A stretch of 52,826 nucleotides of DNA from Candidatus Paceibacter normanii SCGC AAA255-P19 (GCA_000398025.1 ASKX01000001.1:13829-66654); one strand, 5' to 3'. Counted from the first letter of the stretch, positions 1 through 8,703 are shown. Program-made: numbers and translations. Notes: generated by a model from the sequence alone, not told the origin.

Positions 1-25
1 ACCGAAACATAGCCTCTGTTCCCAT
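1..25 (-). CDS. 5' end of an unidentified gene downstream of purB (partial)
   Basis: On the minus strand an ATG at 23-25 is preceded by a strong Shine-Dalgarno (GAGGAGGT, complement of about 34-41) and opens a frame reading MGTEAMFR up to the window edge. It starts four bases after the purB stop, so it is very probably co-transcribed and translationally coupled with purB. Eight residues are too few to identify the product. A purine-pathway gene would fit the context, but that is a guess from position only. Confidence 0.6.
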
Positions 26-29
26 ATTT

Positions 30-1538
30 TTATACCTCCTCTTGCCGATATTTTTCCAAGAAAACTTCTGCTCTCTTGGCAACTTCTAAAGCTTTCTCTT
101 CAGCTTTACCAGTGAAGTCCTCTGGTCTCTTCAATAGATCTATCAACTCCTCAGATGTGCTTTCTACTACCGACCCAAGCTTAAGCTCTGGTTTTTCCTT
201 GGCCAAAAGCAACAGCTCTTCTATCAAGTGACGGCCGGAGATCTGGGAACGAGGCACTAGGGTACGATTTACCAGCTCGTGAGCGTCTCCCTGATAGCCC
301 ACCATCACTAAGACAATATAAATTGCCTCAGATAAAACGAGATGTTTGTTGATGGCAAAGTTGCGTTCCAGAGCCTTTTCGTCAACTGTAATTTTAGGAA
401 TGATTCTGTTGGCCGTTTCCAGTTGGTGTTGGGTAAGGACGACTATGCCCGGGAACTCTCGCATTACACACATTCCAGTAGCATCGCGCTGGTGATCAGA
501 GATTATCACGTCCAACACTTTGTGAAATTCATCTTTAACAATGGTGTAAATACCTTCAATGCCTTCCCAGCTTATGGGATTTCTCTTGTGAGGCATAGCT
601 GAGGAACCATCTTGGGTATCTTCAAAGGGTTCCACTACTTCTGCTAACTCAGTCCTTTGAAGATTCCGACAGTCCCGAGAAACCTGCCCTAAAGCTCCTG
701 AAAGCAGGGTGAATTCAAGGAGAAAACGAGCAAGGGGCTCGGGCGGCAGAATCTGGGTGGAGATCGAAGCAGGTAGAAGTTTTAATTCGGCCAGAACCAA
801 TTCTTCAAAACTCTTGCCAAACATTTCTTGGGATTTTTTTTCAAACCCCAAAGCTACCTGACAGTTGTAAGGGCCAACCGGACCACTAAACTTTCCCGTT
901 AGTTCTGCTTCTCTGGCTACCAAATGTTCAGCGATGTCAATAACTCTCCCCAAGACAGTCGCCAGCCAGAAGCCAACGGTGATTGGCTCGGCGTGTTGTC
1001 CGTGAGTCCGGCCAATCTGAGCGATGCCGGAAAATTGAACCACTTTTTCTTTTAGCGAACTAATCAGTTTTAAGAGAGCCGGGAAACTAACTTCCCAAAA
1101 AGCTTGTTTATAGGCAACTGTCCTAGCCGTATCAATGATGTCGTAACTGGTAGCTGGAACATGAAACCACCGTGCTAGGATTGCCGCTAAACGCATTCTG
1201 GTAGCTGTCAAAAAATGGCGAATAGCCATTAATAAAGCTCGGATGTCGTGCTTGGTAATGGCTCTCTCAATCGCATCTTCAAGAGTGGTGGTTATTTTTT
1301 GGCGAAGAACTTGATAGGTGTCGTCGGTTAAAAGAATATCCGTTCCTAGCGGAATCATTCCGAGTTTGGCTTGGACTTTCAGTAAAGCCCACTCAACGTC
1401 AAAATAAAATCTGGCAATGTTGTCGTAGCCGAAATAAGGTTTTAACGAATCGGGTTGATAGCGTGGATTTCCTGGCAGTTCTAATCTCTCTGGTTTTCCT
1501 TTCAATTTTTTTATAATTTCCTTGAGCAAATCTGACAT
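30..1538 (-). CDS. purB: adenylosuccinate lyase (PurB)
   Basis: Fumarase/aspartase-superfamily lyase that cleaves adenylosuccinate to AMP and fumarate, and SAICAR to AICAR, in the cytosol. The superfamily signature GSSAMPHKRNP is present about 60% of the way along, and the upstream GRTHGQHAEP block supplies the conserved His region. At about 502 residues it is somewhat longer than the common 430-480 residue PurB. I chose the ATG at 1538 rather than the GTG nine bases upstream because the GAGGTG containing that GTG is the ribosome binding site of the ATG. The gene looks more GC-rich than metG, ileS or the his genes and has a strong SD, unlike many neighbours, so its origin may differ. It is transcribed away from the GMP synthase gene, with its own promoter candidate in the spacer. 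An argininosuccinate-lyase assignment is less likely because the signature context matches PurB. Confidence 0.88.
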   Translation of the reverse strand: MSDLLKEIIKKLKGKPERLELPGNPRYQPDSLKPYFGYDNIARFYFDVEWALLKVQAKLGMIPLGTDILLTDDTYQVLRQKITTTLEDAIERAITKHDIRALLMAIRHFLTATRMRLAAILARWFHVPATSYDIIDTARTVAYKQAFWEVSFPALLKLISSLKEKVVQFSGIAQIGRTHGQHAEPITVGFWLATVLGRVIDIAEHLVAREAELTGKFSGPVGPYNCQVALGFEKKSQEMFGKSFEELVLAELKLLPASISTQILPPEPLARFLLEFTLLSGALGQVSRDCRNLQRTELAEVVEPFEDTQDGSSAMPHKRNPISWEGIEGIYTIVKDEFHKVLDVIISDHQRDATGMCVMREFPGIVVLTQHQLETANRIIPKITVDEKALERNFAINKHLVLSEAIYIVLVMVGYQGDAHELVNRTLVPRSQISGRHLIEELLLLAKEKPELKLGSVVESTSEELIDLLKRPEDFTGKAEEKALEVAKRAEVFLEKYRQEEV

Positions 1539-1612
1539 TTCTTTCACCTCTTTCTTTTTTCTTTTATTCGGTTATTTGGTTTGGAAGGTTCTGGTTCCAT
1601 GGCAGAGCCATG

Positions 1613-1635
1613 AAAAAAAAGGAGTATCCCTCCTT
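1613..1635 (-). terminator. intrinsic terminator after the GMP synthase gene
   Basis: Read on the minus strand, AAGGAG-GGATA-CTCCTT (1635 to 1619) is followed directly by eight T residues. It lies 48 bases past the GMP synthase stop and should end the tatD-guaAb transcript. It sits just downstream of the purB -10 element, so purB transcripts would start at the edge of this hairpin. Confidence 0.7.
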
Positions 1636-1640
1636 ATTAA

Positions 1641-1668
1641 AAATTATCAGATTTCAAGGAATTGTCAA
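1641..1668 (-). promoter_or_regulatory. sigma70-type promoter for purB
   Basis: On the minus strand, TTGACA (1668-1663) is a perfect -35 box, followed by a 16-base spacer and TAATTT (1646-1641). The predicted start is around 1634, inside the first arm of the terminator hairpin. Confidence 0.6.
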
Positions 1669-1682
1669 AACTCTAAAAATGG

Positions 1683-2624
1683 TCAGATATATTCTATTGT
1701 TGCCGGCGGTTTTGGGGTCAGGTCATAGCAAACCCGATTAACTCCCGGGATTTCAGTAATTAATCTTTTAGTAATTTTTTCCAAAATTTTCCAAGAAAGT
1801 TTGGTGGGCCTAGCCCTTCTCGCATCAGCGCTTTCAATACATCTTAAGATTATAATGTTACCAAATTCTCTTTTATTATTCCTAATACCAGTGGCTTTGT
1901 CTTTCATTAGAACCGGGAAATATTGAAAAGCACCAGTATTTTTTAATTCTTTTTCAACAATCTCGGTAGCTTTTCTAACAACGGCAATTCTTTCCGGAGT
2001 AACCTCGCCGATAACTCGGGCAGCCAAAGCCGGACCCGGAAAAGGCATTCTTTGATAAATTGATTTGGGTAATCCTAAAAGTTTAGCTGTTTTTCTTACG
2101 CCGTCTTTGCGAAGTTCAATTAGAGGCTCGATAACTTTATATCCATATTCTTTTTCCGGTGAAATTCCAACTTGAGCCAAAACATTATGTTGCCTTTTAA
2201 TGCCGGCCACCGTTTCTTCAACGTCAGTTAAGATGGTTCCTTGAAGCAGAAATTTAATCTTTTTTTCTCTGATAATTTTCCCAAAAACATCTTTATAAAA
2301 AGCAGCGGTAATGGCTTTTCTTTTTTCCTCAGGATCAGTTTTTCCTTTTAAGACCCGGAAAAATTGATTTTGAGCATCAACCACCTCTATTTTAATTCCC
2401 AATTTCTTAAAAGTTTTCGCCACGCTTTCTGACTCTCTTTCTCTCATTAAACCATTGCTGATAAAAACAACCTTGAGGTTTTTCCCCAAGGCCTTGTACC
2501 CCAGAAGGGTTACGGTTGAACTATCAACTCCCCCAGATAAAACACTTAAAGCCTTTTCTTTGCCAACAATTTCTCTAATCTCTTTTATTCTGTTATTGAT
2601 AAAGTTTGAATAATTTTTGGGCAT
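1683..2624 (-). CDS. guaAb: GMP synthase, stand-alone ATP-pyrophosphatase subunit (GuaAb type)
   Basis: Adenylates XMP and aminates it to GMP. Only the ATP-PPase and dimerisation domains are present. The P-loop LSGGVDSST lies near residue 25, MPFPGPALAARVIGE marks the end of the PPase domain, and the C-terminus ends KPPATIEYI as in the family. The glutaminase domain of ordinary bacterial GuaA is absent and no partner GATase is seen in the window, so the enzyme either uses free ammonia or has a GuaAa subunit elsewhere. This two-gene layout is normal in archaea and unusual in bacteria. An in-frame ATG at 2654 would add ten residues but extends further into tatD. The start at 2624 gives the usual spacing of about 20 residues to the P-loop and still overlaps the tatD end, implying translational coupling. 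Confidence 0.85.
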   Translation of the reverse strand: MPKNYSNFINNRIKEIREIVGKEKALSVLSGGVDSSTVTLLGYKALGKNLKVVFISNGLMRERESESVAKTFKKLGIKIEVVDAQNQFFRVLKGKTDPEEKRKAITAAFYKDVFGKIIREKKIKFLLQGTILTDVEETVAGIKRQHNVLAQVGISPEKEYGYKVIEPLIELRKDGVRKTAKLLGLPKSIYQRMPFPGPALAARVIGEVTPERIAVVRKATEIVEKELKNTGAFQYFPVLMKDKATGIRNNKREFGNIIILRCIESADARRARPTKLSWKILEKITKRLITEIPGVNRVCYDLTPKPPATIEYI

Positions 2625-3435
2625 TCTCTGTGGTAACCCTTGATATTTCTTCATAACTTATTTTTTTAATTTCGGCAATCTTTTCTGCAACATATTTTAC
2701 ATATATAGGTTCGTTCCTTCCTTCCATTGGTGAAGGTGTTAAATAAGGGCAATCAGTTTCAATTAAAATTTTATCTAAGGGCGTGTTTTCAATATTTTCT
2801 TTAAAATTTATCCCTTCAATGTTCTTAAAAATTATTCCGTTATAACCAATGTAAAATCCGAAGTTTAAATATCTTTGAAGCTCTTCTAAGCCTCCTACAA
2901 ATCCATGAGCCACTGCTCTTCCTGGTTTTATTCCAGGACTGTTAGATAAAAATTCAATTAAATCTCGATGAGCCATGCGGCAATGGAATACTACTGGTAA
3001 ATTTAGTTCTTTGGCTAATCTTAATTGTTTTGAGAGTTCTTCTTTTTGTTTCTCTTTGAATAATTCCAATTTTCTTTTGGTTTTTGGCCTCCAATAATAA
3101 TCTAAGCCGGCTTCTCCAATGGCTACTACTTTTTCGGCCTTGGCTAGTTCTTTATACTTCTCATAATCAAAACTTTCTTCTCTTGAATTAAAGGCTATTT
3201 CTTCTTTATCTAATTTCATTTTTACCAAGCCAGCGTTCAGATGAAGAGGATGGAGCCCTACGCTCGCATAAACTCCTTTTGGATATTTTTGAGCAATCTC
3301 TAATGCTTTTTTACTGGTATCATATTGAGTGCCAATATTAATCATCCAGACCCCCATATTCAAAGAACGCCGGATTACTTCTTCGGCGTCTTCTTTGTAA
3401 GCGTTAAAATTTAAATGGGCATGGGTATCAATCAT
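2593..3435 (-). CDS. tatD: TatD-family metal-dependent hydrolase/DNase
   Basis: TIM-barrel amidohydrolase. The N-terminal metal site is IDTHAHLNF, followed by VGLHPLHL, a GEAGLDYYW strand with the metal-binding Glu, HCRMAH, and the late acidic site ETDCPYLTP with the TatD ending TTENAQKLF. Family members are 3'-5' exonucleases acting on DNA or RNA. At 280 residues it is slightly long because of a charged insertion around residues 75-95. It is a neighbour of metG, as in many bacteria where tatD follows the methionyl-tRNA synthetase gene. Its 3' end overlaps the GMP synthase gene. Confidence 0.88.
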   Translation of the reverse strand: MIDTHAHLNFNAYKEDAEEVIRRSLNMGVWMINIGTQYDTSKKALEIAQKYPKGVYASVGLHPLHLNAGLVKMKLDKEEIAFNSREESFDYEKYKELAKAEKVVAIGEAGLDYYWRPKTKRKLELFKEKQKEELSKQLRLAKELNLPVVFHCRMAHRDLIEFLSNSPGIKPGRAVAHGFVGGLEELQRYLNFGFYIGYNGIIFKNIEGINFKENIENTPLDKILIETDCPYLTPSPMEGRNEPIYVKYVAEKIAEIKKISYEEISRVTTENAQKLFKLYQ

Positions 3436-3496
3436 TGAAATAAATTGAAAATTTATTGAAATGAGAGATGAGCTTCAGTTCATCGATCAACATAAT
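3436..3496 (-). repeat. spacer made of a divergent copy of the TCGATGA palindromic repeat
   Basis: The whole tatD-metG spacer resembles the longer copies at 16886 and 34229. On the minus strand it reads TCGATGA, a short stem-loop, TCATCTCTC, then a TCAAT/TTTAT tract. The best hairpin is GATGAACTGAAGCTCATC. Confidence 0.5.
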
Positions 3497-4933
3497 TTAT
3501 AACCTAGGAAATAAGGATTTACTTTTTTTAGTTCTTAGTTGTCCGAAAATTTTCTCTGAAGTTTCAGGCAAAAACGGTTCTAATAATTTGGCTATTTCAT
3601 TAACAGCCAATAACAAATTGCCAATAGCTTCTTTCTGTTTCTCGCCTTCCTCCCAGGGCCGCTCTTTTTCAATATATTTGTCGCAAAAACTAATCAAATC
3701 CCAAACGACAATCAATGCCTCATTAAACTTAAAATCCTCCAATGCCTTCTTATATTTTTTCTGAGTTTTATTTATTGTTGTTTGTAATTTGGAATTTGTA
3801 ATTTGTTTGTAATTTGGAATTTGTAATTTGGAATTTTTAGCCATAGTTATTACTCTGGCCACCAAATTACCTAACCCTTTGGCTAAATCAGCATTATATC
3901 TTCCTTCAAACTTCTCATAAGTAAAATCGCCGTCCTCTGCCGGAGGAATCTCTCTCAAAAGAAAATATCTAACCGGGTCAGTTCCGTATTTTTTAACCAA
4001 TTCAAAAGGATCAATAACATTTCCTAAAGATTTTGACATTTTCTGGCTAGCAACAGTTAAATAACCATGAACAAAAATGGTTTTTGGCAGAGCTAATTTA
4101 GCTGAAATGAGCATCGCTATCCAGTATATGGCATGGAAACGAATTATTCCTTTCCCCACAATATGAAGATCTGCTGGCCACCATTTTTTAAACTTTTTCG
4201 GATTATCAGGATATCCAATAGCATTAATATAGTTCGAAAGAGCGTCATACCAGGTCCACAAAATTTGATTTGGGTCTCCCGGTACCGGAATTCCCCATCC
4301 TTGACCACGTTCAGCTAACCGAGAAATACAAATATCTTTTAAGCCAGAATTTATGAAACTTATAATTTCATTCTTTCTAGTGCAGGGGATTATCTTTACC
4401 TCGTCGTTTTCAATAATTTTTTTTATTTTATCTTGATACTTAGAAAGCTTGAAAAAATAATTTTCTTCCTCTATTAACTCAGGCCTAGTTTTATGTTCTG
4501 GACAAAGACCGCTTACTAACTCGCTTTTTTTATAGAATTCTTCACACCCCACACAATAAAGTCCTCGATAGGTTTTTTTATAAATGTCTTTTTGACAAGC
4601 CTTCCATAACTTTTGAGCTCCTTTTAAATGACGATTTTCTGTAGTTCGAATAAAATCATTAAAGGTTAAATTAAGGGCTTTTTTTAACTCATAAAATTTC
4701 CTAGCATTACGATCTACTAATTTTTTAACTGAAATCCCTTCTTTTTTTGCTGCCTGAACATTTTTAAGAGAATCTTCATCTGTTCCAGTCAAAAAGAAAA
4801 CCTCCTCACCCAAAGCCCGGTGATATCTGGCTATGACATCGGCTTGAACTTTTTCTAAAGCATGGCCTGCGTGAGGAGGAGCATTAACATAGTCTATAGC
4901 TGTTGTGATATAAAATTTTTCCTTTTCCCGCAT
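3497..4933 (-). CDS. metG: methionyl-tRNA synthetase
   Basis: Class I synthetase that charges tRNA-Met. The HIGH equivalent is PHAGHA near residue 19, the zinc knuckle is CVGCEEF followed by CPEH at about 126-145, and KMSKSLGNVIDPF lies near 297. The C-terminal tRNA-binding/dimerisation domain found in long MetRS is absent (478 residues). Residues of roughly 365-384 (NSKLQIPNYKQITNSKLQ) are encoded by tandem copies of a short AATTTGGAATTTGTA-type repeat and look like an in-frame insertion in the helical domain. The start codon follows a hairpin rather than an SD, so translation initiation is probably SD-independent. It is one of four aminoacyl-tRNA synthetase genes in 15 kb. Confidence 0.95.
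   Translation of the reverse strand: MREKEKFYITTAIDYVNAPPHAGHALEKVQADVIARYHRALGEEVFFLTGTDEDSLKNVQAAKKEGISVKKLVDRNARKFYELKKALNLTFNDFIRTTENRHLKGAQKLWKACQKDIYKKTYRGLYCVGCEEFYKKSELVSGLCPEHKTRPELIEEENYFFKLSKYQDKIKKIIENDEVKIIPCTRKNEIISFINSGLKDICISRLAERGQGWGIPVPGDPNQILWTWYDALSNYINAIGYPDNPKKFKKWWPADLHIVGKGIIRFHAIYWIAMLISAKLALPKTIFVHGYLTVASQKMSKSLGNVIDPFELVKKYGTDPVRYFLLREIPPAEDGDFTYEKFEGRYNADLAKGLGNLVARVITMAKNSKLQIPNYKQITNSKLQTTINKTQKKYKKALEDFKFNEALIVVWDLISFCDKYIEKERPWEEGEKQKEAIGNLLLAVNEIAKLLEPFLPETSEKIFGQLRTKKSKSLFPRL
3781..3838. repeat. short tandem AATTTGGAATTTGTA-type repeat inside metG
   Basis: Four to five near-copies of a 13-15 base AT-rich unit lie in tandem within the metG frame and encode NSKLQIPN/YKQITNSKLQ. 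A shorter relative at about 14315-14334 in ileS encodes IPNSK. Length and frame are compatible with uninterrupted translation. Confidence 0.75.
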
Positions 4934-4939
4934 AATTTT

Positions 4940-4969
4940 AAAAGGAGGCTTAAACCTCCTTTTATTTTA
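4940..4969 (-). terminator. terminator hairpin abutting a metG promoter -10
   Basis: A perfect 9-bp stem AAAAGGAGG/CCTCCTTTT (4940-4948 with 4955-4963) and a 6-base loop lie between the AI-2E-type gene and metG. It would end the upstream minus-strand transcript and is T-rich in both directions. A TAAAAT -10 candidate (4969-4964, minus) touches the stem, so metG transcripts would begin inside the first arm and not re-form the terminator. The -35 region is weak. Confidence 0.6.
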
Positions 4970-4993
4970 TCACAATGGAGTTTTTATTAAAAA

Positions 4994-6064
4994 TTAGAAA
5001 ACTACTCGTCTTTCCGGACCTCTTTTTGGCGGAGAAGACGGTGGAGAAGTTTCAGTTTCTTTCTTTTTCTTCAAGAAATCTCTTAAAAATTCGTAAATTA
5101 CTCCCCCCAAAGGAATAGCTAAAACTGCTCCTAAAATTCCCAAAAGCTTTCCGCCGATGGCTAAAGAAATTAAAACCAAAACTGGCGGCAAGCCGACGAA
5201 TTTCCTGGTTAATATTGGCGAAATGATATTTCCTTCAATCTGTTGAATCAAAATAAAAACTGCTAAAAGGAGAAGGGCTTTCCACCAAGAGTCCAAGGCA
5301 ACAAAGATAAAAGCAATGGCTCCGGCTACAATTGGGCCTAAAACTGGAATAAAATCTAAAACTCCAGCTAAAAGAGCCAAAATAAAAGCGTATTCTACGT
5401 CAAATAATTTAAGAGTGATAAAAACAGCTATTCCTACAAAGAAGCAGGTTAAAACCCTAGCTCCAAACCAACCAGCAACTTTATTTTGAGACCTTTCCCA
5501 GATAGCTAAGATATTGGCTTCATATTTTTTAGGAGATAAGATTCCTATAATTCTCTCCATCCCTCTTTCTTCCAGAGACATAAAAAGAGCAATAGCTAAA
5601 ACAAAAATGGTTGAGCCGATTCCGCCAAAAATAATGGCTAGGGCTGAAAGAATATCAGCTGAGGCCTTTTGGAGCATTTGCCCAAAAGCTTGAGTAAAAC
5701 TTTCCATGCTCTCAAAAGCTTCTATTCCTAACTCTCTAAGAGGAGGAGCAACTCTTTCAAAATATTGAGGGAAAAATTGAGAAAATTGCTGAATCTCATT
5801 AACAAACATGGGGGCTGTCAAAAAAATAAGTGACCCTAAAATTCCAAAAATAACCACATAAACAAAAATCGCTGCTAACACTCGAGGAAGACGTAAGCGC
5901 TGTAAAAAATTAATGGCCGGATTAAATAAAATTGAAATGATTAAGGCAAAGGCAACCCAAACTAAAATATCTCTTACTAGATAAATAATGTAAAAACAAA
6001 GGAAAGCTAAAGATGTTTTTAGAATTGTTCCCCAAGAAATATCTAAGACGCGCTCACCGTTCAT
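4994..6064 (-). CDS. AI-2E/PerM-family permease
   Basis: Polytopic membrane protein of 356 residues with about eight hydrophobic segments and the family's long central soluble stretch (about 60-140). Conserved C-terminal helices include the ILALLAGVLDFIPVLGPIVAG segment region, followed by QQIEGNIISPILTRKFVGLPP, a typical PerM/YhhT block. Family members are proposed exporters or gated channels of varied substrates (the AI-2 assignment holds for few of them), so the substrate is unknown here. The tail is Lys/Ser/Pro-rich (SPPSSPPKRG). It is flanked by metG and the M16 peptidase gene on the same strand. Confidence 0.82.
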   Translation of the reverse strand: MNGERVLDISWGTILKTSLAFLCFYIIYLVRDILVWVAFALIISILFNPAINFLQRLRLPRVLAAIFVYVVIFGILGSLIFLTAPMFVNEIQQFSQFFPQYFERVAPPLRELGIEAFESMESFTQAFGQMLQKASADILSALAIIFGGIGSTIFVLAIALFMSLEERGMERIIGILSPKKYEANILAIWERSQNKVAGWFGARVLTCFFVGIAVFITLKLFDVEYAFILALLAGVLDFIPVLGPIVAGAIAFIFVALDSWWKALLLLAVFILIQQIEGNIISPILTRKFVGLPPVLVLISLAIGGKLLGILGAVLAIPLGGVIYEFLRDFLKKKKETETSPPSSPPKRGPERRVVF

Positions 6065-6136
6065 CGAGTTTTCATTCTTTAATATTAATTAATATATGTG
6101 AAAACGAAGATAAAAATGAATCTTTAGATTCATCGC
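6065..6136 (-). repeat. spacer with a degenerate GATGAA palindrome
   Basis: The spacer contains ATGAATC-ttta-GATTCAT (6116-6133) preceded by CGAAGAT and followed by CATCG, matching the core of the dispersed palindromic family seen at 11374, 16988, 20014 and elsewhere. An AT-rich ATTAATTAAT tract precedes it. Confidence 0.5.
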
Positions 6137-7402
6137 CTATATTTTAAATAGTTTTTGAAATTTTGATTTATCCTTAAATGGACCGATGAGGACCAAATTT
6201 AATTTGTTGGGTTGAAATATGTCTTTGGCTACTTTCAGAATATCATTTATGGAAATTTTATCAATTTTCTTAAAAATTTCTTCAGGGGTTAAAATTTTAT
6301 TCTCTAGAAGCTCCTGGCCAGCGTAAAAGGTGGCTTGAGCATCGGAAGATTCTAATTCTAAAGCAGTTTTTCCTTTTATGTAATCTTTAGCTTTTTTGAA
6401 CTCTTTGGCAGGAACTTTTTTTTGAGAGATTTTTTTATATTCTCTTAAAATAATGGAGATTGCCTTTTCCACGTTTTTATTATCTACCCCGGCTTGAGTG
6501 GCTAAATAACCGGTATCGGGATCAGAATTGACATTAGTTTTTATGTAATAAGCTATCCCCAACTTTTCCCTTACTTCAATAAACAATCTTGAACTCATCA
6601 TCCCTCCCAAGATCACCTCTAAGATTTCTTGAGTAAATCTCTGAGGATGAAAAAGATTATAAGCTCTTGCTCCTAAAACCAGATGGGTTTGGTCAGTTTC
6701 CCTGGGCTGCAAAAGAATCTGAGGTTTGTTTTGTTTTTCAATCACCGGGGATTTTCCTTTTGCTTTTTTTGTGCTTATTTTAGAAAAATATTTCTTAACT
6801 TTAGAAATAATCTCTTTTTCTCTTATTCTCCCGGATAGACAAACAATGGTATTTGAAGCCACATATTGGTTCTTCATATAGTTCAGAAGGTCCTGCTGGG
6901 TCATTCCAATTACATTTTCTTTAGTTCCGAACAATGGCCAGCCAGCTGGTTGGTCGCCGTAGAGAAGCTGATTCCATAGAATCCCCAGATAAAACATTGG
7001 ATGGTCATAGTACATATTAATCTCTTCAACAATCACCCCTCTTTCTTTTTTTATTTCTTCTTCGGGCAGTAAACTGTTTAAATAAATGTCTGAAACCCAA
7101 TCTAAAGCTAATTCGGCATGGGAAGCAGCGACTTTAGCGTAATAACCAGTATATTCTTCACCAGTAAAAGCGTTGTAAATTCCTCCGATTTTATCTAAGG
7201 TTTCAGCAATGGCTATCGTCGAAGGTCTTTTTTTAGTTCCTTTGAAGTACATGTGCTCTAGAAAATGAGAAATTCCGTTTATTTTTTTAGTTTCGTACTT
7301 GGAGCCGGTACCAACCAATACTAAAGCGGTTACTGCTTTAGTGCTTTTTTGAGGAACAGTAATAATCCTAAGACCGTTTTTTAGAGTTGTTTTTGTATAC
7401 AT
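6137..7402 (-). CDS. M16-family zinc peptidase (insulinase-like)
   Basis: The inverted zinc motif HFLEH lies near residue 45, in the context SHFLEHMYFKGT, and the distal Glu is in VIVEEINMYYDHP, about 75 residues later. This is the arrangement of single-chain bacterial M16B peptidases related to mitochondrial processing peptidase. The second, non-catalytic half is present (total 421 residues, normal length) with the family's SSRLFIEVREKLGIAY segment. No signal peptide is seen, so it is probably cytosolic. The start overlaps the glyS end by 22 bases, indicating an operon. Confidence 0.9.
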   Translation of the reverse strand: MYTKTTLKNGLRIITVPQKSTKAVTALVLVGTGSKYETKKINGISHFLEHMYFKGTKKRPSTIAIAETLDKIGGIYNAFTGEEYTGYYAKVAASHAELALDWVSDIYLNSLLPEEEIKKERGVIVEEINMYYDHPMFYLGILWNQLLYGDQPAGWPLFGTKENVIGMTQQDLLNYMKNQYVASNTIVCLSGRIREKEIISKVKKYFSKISTKKAKGKSPVIEKQNKPQILLQPRETDQTHLVLGARAYNLFHPQRFTQEILEVILGGMMSSRLFIEVREKLGIAYYIKTNVNSDPDTGYLATQAGVDNKNVEKAISIILREYKKISQKKVPAKEFKKAKDYIKGKTALELESSDAQATFYAGQELLENKILTPEEIFKKIDKISINDILKVAKDIFQPNKLNLVLIGPFKDKSKFQKLFKI

Positions 7403-8703
7403 TGAACAAGATCGCTTATTTTTACTCTTTCTTGTTTCATGGTGTCGCGGTCCCGAACCGTAACATCATTTTTCTCTAAAGTTTCAAAGTCACAAGTTAC
7501 TGCATAAGGAATGCCAATTTCGTCGCCACGGCGATAGCGCCGGCCAATTGAACCAACGTCATCATACCGGCAGGTAAAATAAGGTTTCAACAATTGAAAA
7601 ACTTCTTTAGCCTTTTTTACTAATTCTGGTTTATTCCTGACCAATGGCAGCACGGCCACTTTTATCGGGGCTATTTTTTTACTCAGTTTTAAGACTACTT
7701 CAATTTCCTTAGTGGCTTGAGTAGTTTTGGTTCTGCCGCCTTTTACTTCAGAATAAGCGTCGCATAAAACTGCCAAGAGAGCTCTTTCTAGCCCCAAGGT
7801 TGGTTCAATTACGTAAGGATAATATTTCTTTTTTTTCTCCTCGTCATGATAGCTTAAGTCTTGGCCAGAGAATTTGGCGTGCCTTTTTAAATCATAATCG
7901 GTGCGGTTGGCTACTCCAGCTAATTCTGACCAACCAAAAGGAAATTTATACTCAATATCCACGGTCCTTTTGGAATAGTGAGCTAAAGATTTCTTAGGAT
8001 GCTCATAACGCCTAAGATTTTCTTTTTTAAGGCCTAAATCTAAAAAGAACTTCTCCCAGCTGTCCAGCCAAATATCAAATTGTTTTTCGTCTTTTCCCGG
8101 CTCGACAAAATATTCAATTTCTGCAATGTCAAATTCTCTTGAACGGAAAGTGAAGTTTCCAGTGGTAATTTCATTTCTAAAGCAACGGCCCGTTTGAGCA
8201 ATACCAAAGGGCACTTTTAATCTCATCGATTCTTGAGCCAAATTAAAATTGGTGAACATCGACTGAGCAGTTTCTGGACGAAGATATGTGATATGAGTTT
8301 CGTCTTCCACTGGCCCTAAAAAAGTTTTGAACATCAAATTAAATTGCCGGGGAGAGGTAAAATCTTTCCCGCCACATTGAGAACATTCTTTTTTGGTCAG
8401 TTGATCTTCTCTGAAGCGAGCGTGACATTTTTTACACTCAATTAGGGGATCGGTGAAACTTTCCAAGTGACCTGAGGCCTCCCAGGTTTTAGGGTGCATC
8501 AAAACTGTACCATCAATTAAAACCGTGTCTTCTCTTTCCTGGACAAATCTTTCTAACCAAAGCTTTCTAATATTATTTTTCAAAAGAGAACCTAAAGGCC
8601 CATAATCCCAAAGGGCCTCTACCCCACCATAAATCTCTGAGGAAGGGAAAACGAAACCCCGCCTTTTGCATAACGATACAATTTTTTCCATTAAATTTGT
8701 CAT
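7381..8703 (-). CDS. glyS: glycyl-tRNA synthetase, dimeric alpha2 type
   Basis: Class II synthetase of the single-chain (archaeal/eukaryotic/Thermus-like) form, not the bacterial GlyQ/GlyS tetramer. Motif regions include VFPSSEIYGGVEALWDYGPLG at the N-terminus, RPETAQSMFTNF, GRCFRNEITTGNFTFRSREF (motif 2) and EPTLGLERALLAVL (motif 3). A CxxC pair set (CKKC, CSQC) in the insertion near residues 90-118 may bind zinc. The anticodon-binding domain occupies the last 110 residues. The ATG overlaps the upstream gene stop (ATGA) and the end overlaps the M16 gene. Confidence 0.95.
   Translation of the reverse strand: MTNLMEKIVSLCKRRGFVFPSSEIYGGVEALWDYGPLGSLLKNNIRKLWLERFVQEREDTVLIDGTVLMHPKTWEASGHLESFTDPLIECKKCHARFREDQLTKKECSQCGGKDFTSPRQFNLMFKTFLGPVEDETHITYLRPETAQSMFTNFNLAQESMRLKVPFGIAQTGRCFRNEITTGNFTFRSREFDIAEIEYFVEPGKDEKQFDIWLDSWEKFFLDLGLKKENLRRYEHPKKSLAHYSKRTVDIEYKFPFGWSELAGVANRTDYDLKRHAKFSGQDLSYHDEEKKKKYYPYVIEPTLGLERALLAVLCDAYSEVKGGRTKTTQATKEIEVVLKLSKKIAPIKVAVLPLVRNKPELVKKAKEVFQLLKPYFTCRYDDVGSIGRRYRRGDEIGIPYAVTCDFETLEKNDVTVRDRDTMKQERVKISDLVQCIQKQL

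Noticed and set aside
342..602. Plus-strand open frame opposite purB
   Set aside because: It is antisense to conserved PurB residues, has no SD and no recognisable product.
1597..1612. CATGGC-aga-GCCATG hairpin upstream of purB as a terminator
   Set aside because: On the minus strand the T-run precedes this stem rather than following it; the AAGGAG/CTCCTT stem is the better terminator.
1683..2654. GMP synthase as a truncated or broken guaA
   Set aside because: The C-terminal two domains are complete and the start fits stand-alone GuaAb proteins; no glutaminase remnants lie upstream, where tatD is intact.
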